DNA of 14,133 bases from Tetmemena sp. SeJ-2015. Its lineage: Eukaryota; Ciliophora; Spirotrichea; Sporadotrichida; Oxytrichidae. Below are positions 1 to 7,239 of the stretch, in pieces. Position 1 is the first letter of the stretch. Each line of letters begins with the position of its first letter. The notes beneath the pieces are model-generated. The model did no database searches. It saw nothing but the letters and a program-made list of their open reading frames with translations, and was not told where the DNA came from. Made by a program: the position numbers and the translations under genes. The stretch is taken from assembly GCA_027382625.1 (NCBI GenBank), contig JAJKFJ010010010.1:1-14133 (forward strand), in the 5' to 3' direction.

Positions 1-1
1 T

Positions 2-1087
2 ATTTTAAGAGTAAGAGCTTCAGATTCTGAAGATGAGTCGCCTTTACCTGACCCGAAGACTAGGAATAAACTTAATTAGTCTACCGTCTTTAATAAGACT
101 GGTATTCTTGCAGCAAGTGCTATTCAACCTGTACAAAAACTAGTGAATTTGAATTCCCTGTGTATATGTTCTAGCAATAATTTTGAATAGTCATTCATAA
201 CAGGTGCAATGAATTCATCTATGGACAGACTTACAGCATCCCACTTTATGAAGAGTAACTAGGAAGATGAACGAGAGACTCAAAGGAAGTTGGATATTAT
301 CCTTGAAAAGTAAAAGAGAGTAATTGGGAGAAGGTTGTTCTCCTAATCGCAGATTGCATCCAAGGCCAAAGAGCATTTTGAAAGAGTGAAGGCAGTATAG
401 TCTAATTATCTGAGTCAAGAAGAAAGCGAGTTCTCGAAGAGATGGAATTCGCTAATTAAAAATTCTTAAATACAGCACTAAAAAGTTAAGAAGACGAATG
501 AGTATTTAAAGCAAAAGCAAAACTACTTTAAGGACAAACTTTCAAAGCAAATGCAGAGAAATTTGTAGATATATTAGCAAAAGATAAGTGAAAGAGATTA
601 GAAATTAGAGAAAATAGTCAGTTAATACCATAAGAAAATAGATAAGCAGATCGAAAAGCATAGGGAAGAACTGTAGGTGAAGTCACTTATAAGAAAAGAA
701 GTTAATGAAGAGTGGCAGGAATTATAGAAGCATAACAATGAGAGATAGAAAGATTTAATAAATCAGTATGGCTAATCAATTCTCTTTAAACAACAGAAAT
801 AATTCAGCCAAATAGAAAAGGCAAAGAAGGAAAAAGATAAAATCATTTAACTGATTACTGCATAGAATTTCATGATTCATGATAGAAAATAAAGAAGAAA
901 TTTGACGCAACTAAACAGTCCTAGTTCAGGAATTGTACTTAAAGATCTTAACACTTTTACCTAGAGATCAAAGCTAATGCTTCAAAATCAGAGCAGTAGT
1001 GAGATGCAGTAAGGATCATCTCCTATGAACTCAAAATAGTTTCGGACTCCCTTCACTCCAGGAAACAAAAATTAAAACCAATTATGA
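2..1087 (+). CDS. Coiled-coil protein, 3' part (5' end outside window)
   Basis: An open frame of 361 codons enters from the left edge and ends at TGA 1085-1087, provided TAA and TAG are read as glutamine; there are over twenty such codons. No start codon is assigned because the frame is open to the edge. The first roughly 80 residues are Ser/Asn-rich and of low complexity. Residues about 90-310 are dominated by Lys, Glu, Gln and Arg with heptad-like hydrophobic spacing (for example SKRWNSLIKNSQIQHQKVKK), suggesting a long coiled coil. The C-terminal 60 residues are Ser/Pro/Asn-rich, including SPSSG and FRTPFTPGNKNQ, like a regulated tail with possible proline-directed phosphosites. I recognise no family; a cytoskeletal or basal-body role would be a guess. 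No frame breaks, introns or IESs are needed. It converges on the phosphatase gene, with 27 nt between the two stops. Confidence 0.8.
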
Positions 1088-1114
1088 TACATTTATTTCT
1101 TATCAGTATCTTCA

Positions 1115-2282
1115 TCAATAAGCAATTCCTAAAATCTTACAAGCAAGGATGACGAAATCATAGTTGGGTTAAATTTTGAAAGCCTTAATTTCTGGTTCAG
1201 CAATAATGACTTTTGGATTTCCTCCAAGCTTAGGTTTCTTAGCTTCAATATCTCCAAATGTTCTAGATACTGATAGTCTACCAGGAAGTACTCTGAAAGG
1301 TCCCAAAATAATTTAATCTTAACCTTGAGGTGACTTTGCTCCATTTGGAGACATCATACCCGACCCTGGAAGGCGTGCGATAGTTTAAGTTCTGATAAAA
1401 ATTATAAGTTAAACAATTGTCTTACTGATAGATTTTTCCTCCAGCTTCCGTAATTCTCTTTTGCTCGTTTTCATCGTTTGGTTTATGATCGGTAGATAGA
1501 GCAGCTATATATTTACCACCGTCTAGAGACATGAGTGCTCTCGAATCCCCAACATTTGCGATATAACACACGTCATCAACAAATAAACTAGTAATAGCAC
1601 ATGAACCACTTTTGTCTAGTAGATTTAGATTTCCATTAGAGTATTTCTCAACAGCATCAATAAAGTAGTTTTCAGCATTTCTAAAGCCATTGACTATTGC
1701 CTATCTCGGATTATCAGGAAATTCTGGATCTCTTATTATGAATTAATGAAGATTGTCTCTTAAGAAGTCTGCACAGGAATAGCCTCCATGGCCATCGAAT
1801 ATGCCGAAGAAAGCACATTTAGGCCAATTTTCACATTTTTTACTGGGAGGTTTCATAATGTTTAATATAATCGATACTCTATCCTCGTTATAGTCTCTGA
1901 TAATTCCCTAATTAGTGTTTGCTGAATAACCGCTGATCACTCCGTTTTTTCTAACTGAGCATTTTGTAGGTTCGAAATTAGGAAGCTAAACAGTATAGGG
2001 ATCTGGTGGGGGAGCGTTTCCAAAAAGAAGAGTGTTTATATCCATTACATTTGAAGGTACAGGACTCATTTAACTGACTGGTTAGTTAATTATAACAGGA
2101 GTTTATGAGACAATTTATCCTTATCCTCCCGCATTTGTTGGAGTACCAGAAATACTTCCACCAAAAGCAGAAGTTGTAGGACTATGGTTTACAGAACCTT
2201 TAGATGAGAAACTTTTTATTTTGTTATTAGAAAGGGGTCTTAATCCTGATTATGCTGAGCTAATGCCTATAGCCTACTTCAT
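1115..2282 (-). CDS. PP2C-family (PPM) Ser/Thr phosphatase, C-terminally truncated
   Basis: Read with TAA/TAG as Gln from ATG 2282-2280, with a 34-nt intron (1425-1392) removed, this gives 377 residues to TGA 1117-1115. Residues 1-105 are a Ser/Pro/Gln-rich leader. The catalytic domain follows: RDYNEDR near 130, the metal-binding FFGIFDGHGG at 159-167, GSCAITSLF near 226, YIANVGDSRAL at 240-250, LSTDHKP near 262, LPGRLSVSRTFGD at 321-333, and DFVILAC at 364-370. PP2C enzymes are Mg/Mn-dependent phosphatases. Family members continue after ILAC with Asp-Gly, then a further ~80-100 residues including the DN(I/M)T metal ligand. Here the homology stops at ILAC, followed by only KILGIAY and TGA. 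Two metal-binding aspartates are therefore absent, and as read the product should be inactive. The missing part may be encoded by a separate germline segment, or the copy may be a pseudogene. The family assignment is firm; the 3' end is not. Confidence 0.88.
1120..1146 (-). other. Putative segment boundary at the phosphatase break, with TTGCTT repeat
   Basis: The hexamer AAGCAA (TTGCTT on the coding strand) occurs at 1120-1125 and 1141-1146, exactly where PP2C homology ends (ILAC is completed at 1139). Deleting the 21 nt between copies keeps the frame but leads straight to TGA, so this is not a simple IES. A GTAAG also follows. It could be a pointer to a segment elsewhere, or the start of an intron whose downstream exon is not adjacent. 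Confidence 0.35.
1392..1425 (-). other. 34-nt spliceosomal intron in the phosphatase gene
   Basis: On the minus strand it begins GTAAG and ends TATCAG. Removing 34 nt shifts the frame by one and joins GGKIYQ to TQTIARLPG, leading into the conserved LGPFRVLPGRLSVSRTFGD block. Unremoved, the frame loses all PP2C homology. A direct repeat CTGATA (1392-1397 and 1425-1430 on +) spans it with 33-nt spacing, but deleting 33 nt does not restore the frame, so an intron fits better than an IES. Confidence 0.85.
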
Positions 2283-2324
2283 ATCTTTTTAATAAATTAA
2301 ATTAATAGTTAAGGGAATTAACAA

Positions 2325-2587
2325 CCCCTAACGGGCATATAATACTTAATCGATTTAAAGTAATTCACAGGCGTAACCCCTTGATCAGTTGTGCCACGTC
2401 ACCGTGAAAGCCCACCGTCAGTTAATTAGTGATGACGCACTACCTCCCTTTATAGAGATGGAGGAGGATCTCTACGTGGTCTTGCCATTCTAGCTCCATT
2501 GATGTCGACCTGAAATCCACCGGCTTTCCCAGAGGTCACCGCAAAAACCCAACATCCAATGCTGATCAGGCGCGGAACATGGCTCTT
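2325..2587. ncRNA. GC-rich island, possible structured RNA; strand unknown
   Basis: About 260 nt, visibly near half G+C, stand between AT-rich flanks immediately upstream of the phosphatase start. Several complementary blocks exist. TAGAGAT 2453-2459 pairs with ATCTCTA 2468-2474. CCTCC 2443-2447 can pair with GGAGG in the loop of that hairpin, giving an H-type pseudoknot. GTGC/GTCA at 2391-2402 can pair with TGAC/GCAC at 2432-2440. The size and composition suit an RNA gene. No SRP helix-8 motif, RNase P core, hypotrich telomerase template, tRNA T-loop or U-snRNA motif is visible, so it is unnamed. Because TAA/TAG are sense codons, frames are also open here on both strands (for example + to TGA near 2507), so a coding segment cannot be excluded. 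Confidence 0.35.
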
Positions 2588-2589
2588 TA

Positions 2590-3400
2590 TAATAAGTTCT
2601 GATTAATTAGTTATATGTATTTATATCAGCTGTTGATGGCAAAGGGAATAATTATTAGAGGGCCCTAAAAGTGAATGTTGTCAAGAACTGCAACTATGAT
2701 AAATTATACTAGCTCATTTTCGCATCTAAAAAATAAAATAATATAAAAATAGAGAGATTTTAAATACCTTCAAAAAATTTAAGTATTGAGATCTCTAAAT
2801 AAAGCTAAAATATAGTTTTTAAAATAAATATTTTTTATTTAGAATATCTAGTGAAATTAACAACCAAGAAACTTAAGTAAATTATATTTGAAATAAGTAA
2901 ATCAAGAGTTTTAATTAGAAAGTTCTCAAGATTGTGAAATTTCTTTGACGTATTCAACAAAATGGGTGTTCTCTCAATTACATACATAATTTTAAAAGTG
3001 ATGAAAATATTTATAATTAAAAATATTTTTTAAAAATTCCTAATTATTTTTAATTGAAAACTTTCAGTAATATTTAAAATTAGATCCTTCGAAATTCATA
3101 GCGAAGTAGCCAACAATAGAATAAAACATTCTTAAAATTGAAGTGCAATATATTGGCGATACTTCTTATTTGAAGCAAATAAGTGGACAATAAATTTCTA
3201 TCAATCTTATTTTTATTTAAAATTTTTTTCTCAATTTATTAAAATAATTACTGATGAAGTTCCCTCCATTTATATTGATTTTGTGAATTGAAATTGCATA
3301 TCCCAATATCTAAAATCTAAATAACAGGAAAGAAAATTAACTCGAAAATATACACTTAAATGAAGTAAATTTACTCTTCTTTAATATCTATCTGATGAAT
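2590..3400. other. AT-rich intergenic stretch, nothing codable seen
   Basis: This is long A/T-rich sequence with frequent TGA in all frames and no recognisable protein or RNA. It includes a short AT palindrome around 3003-3035 built from AAAATATT and AATATTTT. It probably contains the 5' region of the gene that begins near 3403. Confidence 0.6.
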
Positions 3401-3402
3401 AA

Positions 3403-6400
3403 ATGGAATTTTTGATAAAGAAAAACGTTTGTCTTTTTATAATTATCTTAATGGTGTTTCAAAGGGTACTCTAAACGAAATTGCATATGAGGGGGCTTTT
3501 CATTTGCTATAAGTTTTTGTGGCTATAAAGTTCGACCCTAACTATGATGTCGAAACACTTCTTCTATTTATTTTCTAGAGAAAACTCAAGAGCTAGCCAG
3601 CCTAATCACACTTCAAGATTATTTCATAATTCTTTTAAGTCGGAAACCGAGTAGACTTGTAACTTTACCCTTTCAGTGGCTCTTTTTATTCCTTAAAATC
3701 TTATTTGAGGGAAGCTAAAGCTTTCATCGGAGGTCAATATCCTAACTTCATCATAGCTCCAACAAATAAATCAATAAGATAAATTTACTTCTTATAAATG
3801 TAGGCACGTTCTCAATCTCATTTGAAATTATAGACTTAAAGAGAAATATTGCTCTTTATAGAAAGGATATCCAAATAATTGTAACCAAAATGCAAGAAAA
3901 TTAACAGGGATAGTAAAATAATTAAACCTAGAATGAAAAAGAGGCTAAAGTTATTACAAACATGAGGTTAATCTCAAGCTCTCTTAAGGCGTCTATAGTC
4001 TCTATAAATTATTTTTAATCAGAAAGGTCGGACCTAAATTAAGTTTAACACTCAATTGATGACTCCAAAGATTTACAAACTAATTAATGACAACATCACA
4101 TTTTATATTTTTTTTTTAAATTAGTAGAAATAGTGGACAAGTATGGAACTAAATAAAACATTAAATTCTCATGGGAGATAAACATATCCTCCACAAAATT
4201 AAAAATATTTATCTCTACATTTAATTTAGTAGACTTTTATAGCAAAGGCTACTCGCTTCAATTAAACTTTTCTAACCCCTTGGATATCTCATTTATATTT
4301 TTATTTAGAGTACGCTTTATATTTCCTTTCTTTATATTTTTGTAGATGCAGCACTTCCTGTAAATTAAGATTATTCAAAATGGATTTTTCCAGGAGTTGT
4401 CCACTCTCTAATTCATCAGTTAAAACTTTTTAAATAAGAATAACTATTAGATGAGATTTGCCATACCCAGGCAGCTAGGATAGGATGGCTAATAAAAATT
4501 AGTTTTTTTTTGCTTGAGTGATAAGATTGAAGATTATAGTAAACTCATGAGCACTATGATCTAGTCAATAAGTCTTTCGTCACTTTTCCTAAATGTTGTC
4601 CTGTAAGCGAAGATCCTATGAATGATAAAACTTAATGTCATCATTATAGAGCCACTAGTTTGCAGCTGCTTTGGAATTTAATAAACACAGTTCAGCTGAT
4701 AATTCACATACCTTTGATAAACTTTGCAATTCCAGCTAATGCCATCTTTTTCTTTATTTGTAAATAATTTCTACAGCTTGTTCATAGACATATCTAACTT
4801 TGACGTTCTTCAAGACTTAGTTTCGCAAATTCAAATTTTCCAGTTTTCTCCAAACCCAGTCTACAACAATTTCATTATGATGGATATCTTTGAAAATAGA
4901 GATTCTTTCTTTATAAATTACATCTCTATTAAGCTATGATGATGCTAATATAGTATCCAATCTATTATAATTTTAATCTGGGTTCTTTTCTAATTTATCT
5001 TTTTACTCTTTTTCCTCTTTACTTAATCCTTAAACTGTGGTGCTTATTTTCAATTAACTTGTTAAATTCAAATAAGTTTATGAAATAAAAATATGATTCT
5101 GAAGGAGATCAGAACATTAAGCCCTGCGTAAGATAATTTTCTCTTTAATTGCTTTAGGTTTTAGAAACTGTATTAAAAATTATCATAAGCGCTACTTTAT
5201 CCATTTCTAATTAGACTTTTCTATGAGGGATTTTTCGATATGATAATTGATAGTTTATTAAATATCAATAGTGTAAGTCTTTAAAGTCCATTCTTAGATT
5301 AAATTTTTAGCTTATTTGGACAACTTAGAGTGACTAATTTTAATTAAAAATATGGATCCTTGATAGCAATAACTATACTCATTATTGGAATTAGTTTTAC
5401 CTTTGCTTCATTTTACTTCACTGCCAAATTTCATGAGTCTAATATGAGAGATGATCCTCAAAGCCTAAAAATTGGTTTAAAACCATTTCGAGAATTCATT
5501 GACTCATTAAAGACTAAATCGCATACCAACTTTAGTACTTTGATGTGCACCTTTTTCATGCCCCTACAGCTAATAAGAAGACTCATTTAATTTTAATGCT
5601 CTTATTTTTGCGTTAACTGTTGTATTCCTGGCTGAATACCCTGCATTTTAAGTTTTGCTGATGGTTTTGGGATCGCTTTTGATGCTGATGTACCTAATTT
5701 ACTTTCGGCCTATGGAGAGTCCCTCTCTTAATTGGCAAGAGATTTTGAACGAGCTTTGCATTATGATTTGTCTTTATCATTAGCTAGCATTTTCAAGTGA
5801 CTTCATTGAAAGTGATAACTTTTAATTTTTATTTTATGTTTTAAGATTTGCAGTATGACATAGGTTGGCTTTTGATAGGAGTGACTCTGATGAATATTTT
5901 AGGCAACACATAGTTGTTGATTTATTCTTCATTCTCAAATCTGTTTAACAAATTCAAAACTCTTTCCTTAAAAAAGAGACATCAATAGGCCCTCCTCTAA
6001 AACTCATTAAACGGAAAAAATTATCTCACTCAAACCGAACTGAAATAGAATCCAAAGGGAAATGTAAAGGAGAGAGTTGATGATAACTAGAATTCTTTCA
6101 GCGATTTCTAAACTTTGGACATTATAAATGAGACTACTCTCTAAGTCACACATGAAATAGAAGATGAAAACTTTGTGTCCATCAAGAAGCTAAAGGGGAC
6201 TAAAGCAAGTAAATATAACAAAATTGGCTACAAAAATGGAGCAAAACATAAAATTTCAGAGCAGAATTAGCAGGATTTTTGTATTGAAAATTAAAATAAA
6301 GAGTTTTAGTTCTAACCTTAAAATCTTCCCAAATAAATAAATCTCTAAACAAGATTAGAGAAAATAAAAAATAAAAAAAGGCTCTTGATCTTCAAAAATA

Positions 6401-6465
6401 TAATCAAGAAATAGACAATGTTTTTATATTTATGCACTAAAAACTCCAAAGATTAAGGTAAATGA
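3403..6465 (+). CDS. CADG-like multi-pass membrane protein, compact copy interrupted by IESs and introns
   Basis: Read with TAA/TAG as Gln. An ATG at 3403 opens a signal-peptide-like stretch (KKNVCLFIIILMVF). The best frame then lies one phase away and gives KFDPNYDVETLL near 3535 and PNFIIAPTNKS near 3750. From 3800 to 4602 the frame gives VGTFSISFEIIDLK and YSLQLNFSNPLDIS, resembling the end of cadherin-like (CADG) repeats. After a 47-nt intron comes the membrane domain: SLQLLWNLINTVQLIIHIPL, then PANAIFFYSLFIDISNFDVL, NFNLGSFLIYLFTLF, PFLIRLFYEGFFDMII, RRLIFALTVVFLAEYPAFQ and YDIGWLLIGVTLMNIL. A roughly 200-residue Lys/Gln-rich cytoplasmic tail ends at TGA 6463-6465. From memory this matches large hypotrich/Tetrahymena surface-protein families of unknown function. 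The C-terminal half (4550-6465) is well supported. The 5' part has unresolved frame changes (near 3440, 3775, 4090) and may be shortened. Confidence 0.75.
4603..4649 (+). other. 47-nt intron in the membrane-protein gene
   Basis: It begins GTAAGCG and ends TTATAG. Removing it joins SSLFLNVVL to ATSLQLLWNLINTV and moves into the frame that carries the LPLINF-PANA-type membrane motif. Left in, the frame hits TGA within a few codons. Confidence 0.75.
4749..4772 (+). other. IES with 5-bp pointer TTTCT, 19-nt spacing
   Basis: TTTCT occurs at 4749-4753 and 4768-4772. Deleting one copy plus the intervening AT-rich bases (19 nt) corrects a +1 frame change and gives PANAIFFYSLFIDISNFDV. This restores an FFYS motif that I recall from the family. 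There is no GT-AG border, so it is not an intron. Confidence 0.8.
4916..4972 (+). other. IES with 4-bp pointer AATT, 53-nt spacing
   Basis: AATT is at 4916-4919 and 4969-4972. Removing 53 nt deletes an in-frame TGA (4937-4939) and joins FENRDSFFIN to FNLGSFLIYLFTLF, giving the next membrane helix in frame. A second nested repeat, TCTATTA at 4925-4931 and 4961-4967 (36-nt spacing), is also present. Removing it keeps a hydrophobic frame but not the downstream one. Confidence 0.65.
5128..5164 (+). other. 37-nt intron in the membrane-protein gene
   Basis: It starts GTAAGATAA and ends TTTTAG at 5164. Splicing joins GDQNIKPC to KLYQKLSQALLYPFLIRLF in the frame that continues for 100 codons. An alternative AG at 5157 would leave the wrong frame. 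Confidence 0.75.
5273..5310 (+). other. Possible 38-nt intron
   Basis: GTAAGTCT begins at 5273 and TTTTTAG ends at 5310. Removal changes phase. Combined with removal of the TTA-flanked 19-nt insert at 5325-5346, the total is 57 nt and the downstream frame is kept, giving NINS-LIWTTQKYGSLIAI. The region is also open if both are retained, so both calls are tentative. Confidence 0.35.
5325..5346 (+). other. Possible IES with 3-bp pointer TTA, 19-nt spacing
   Basis: TTA occurs at 5325-5327 and 5344-5346. Removal is only needed if the preceding 38-nt intron is real. The shared 19-nt spacing with three firmer examples in the same gene is the main support. Confidence 0.3.
5585..5607 (+). other. IES with 4-bp pointer ATTT, 19-nt spacing
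   Basis: ATTT at 5585-5588 and 5604-5607. Deleting 19 nt joins MPLQLIRRLI to FALTVVFLAEYPAFQ. This produces the RRLIFALTVVFL membrane-helix start and opens a frame that continues for over 70 codons. Without it the frame ends at TGA soon after. Confidence 0.8.
5820..5844 (+). other. IES with 6-bp pointer TTTTAA, 19-nt spacing
   Basis: TTTTAA at 5820-5825 and 5839-5844. Deleting 19 nt joins SSDFIESDNFQ to DLQYDIGWLLIGVTLMNIL and removes an in-frame TGA. The new frame is then open to the gene's stop at 6463-6465. A 16-nt GTTTTAAG...CAG intron would also restore the phase but is improbably short. Confidence 0.75.
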
Positions 6466-6669
6466 ACAAATGTGCAATTTTGGCTTAAATATGGATGACA
6501 TTAAATTACATTTTTAATGCCAATTAAGAAGAAAATGTCATTCCAAAGACATATAATAATTTAATTAGAAAATTGAATGAAAGGTAATTTACAAGATTGA
6601 AAAAGCCAACCTTATTATTTTGTGTAATTTTTTGATTAAACTAAATCTAGAAGTTAGTATGAAAAGAAA

Positions 6670-6978
6670 ATGAGTACAATAGAGGAAAATGAAATTAATG
6701 ATATCCAATAGCCAGACTCTTAGAAATATTGGTTGGATGGCCACTTATAATCTATTTAAAATTTACCTTTAATATGCTATTCTAATAAAAATACTGCAAT
6801 ATACATTAAAAATGAAGATGTCTCAAAATATTTAGACCTTCATAAAATTGATAAATTTTAATTAGCATAGATCCTCGCTATAATTCATTTGCTAAAATAG
6901 AAGACTCTTAATTAGATTCGTCATTAGAAGTTCATGTGGGAATTAAAGATATGCAATGAGTTTCTTATAATTGATTGA
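6670..6978 (+). CDS. Small hypothetical protein, 102 residues
   Basis: ATG 6670 opens a 102-codon frame closed by TGA 6976-6978, with about ten TAA/TAG codons read as Gln. The frame is open upstream to a TGA at 6598-6600, and 6670 is its first ATG. The protein is acidic at the N-terminus (MSTIEENEINDIQQPDSQ) and mixed hydrophobic/basic toward the end (QLAQILAIIHLLKQK, FMWELKICNEFLIID). It has no signal peptide or clear membrane helix. No family is recognised. It sits 205 nt after one large membrane-protein gene and 260 nt before the next, on the same strand. It could also be an isolated germline segment of a bigger gene. Confidence 0.45.
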
Positions 6979-7239
6979 TTGATTAATTTTATCAATCCTC
7001 GAATTGAAAGACTATCTTGTTTTTTATTCAACCAAAGATTTAATAAATAGTATTTGAGTTATAAACGTTATATATACCTTATCTAACAAAGATATGTTTA
7101 AAAGTAAAATCAAATTATAATTCTTAATATATTTTGTGCTTTAAAAAAACTCTTCTATTATGAGGGAATTCATGATGAGAATGTCTATTTTAATTAAGAT
7201 ATTATGATAAATTAAAGTATAATAGCTTCCTTGCGTTTA

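Noticed and set aside
1129..1344. Small antisense-phase protein at 1129-1344 on the minus strand
   Set aside because: It is an alternate-phase reading of the phosphatase exon; the adjacent phase carries the conserved PGRLSVSRTFGD block.
2325..2587. SRP (7SL) RNA on the minus strand
   Set aside because: A stretch reading ACGCCTGTGAAT after CTGATCA resembles part of human 7SL, and GGTGACCTC also occurs. The order is wrong, however, and the universal helix-8 GGAA/AGCA motif is missing, so the likeness is probably chance.
3403..3820. A continuous frame from ATG 3403 as a separate ~140-residue protein
   Set aside because: With only TGA as stop, all three frames are open here. After the signal-like start this phase gives no family-like peptides, whereas another phase gives KFDPNYDVETLL and PNFIIAPTNKS.
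4035..4123. IES with 7-bp pointer TAAATTA (82-nt spacing)
   Set aside because: The repeat is perfect and would remove a TGA at 4088-4090, but 82 nt gives the wrong downstream phase. The true junction there remains unsolved.
5360..5590. A separate small gene starting at the internal ATG/TTG near 5360
   Set aside because: It is an in-phase part of the multi-pass membrane domain that continues on both sides under the ciliate code.
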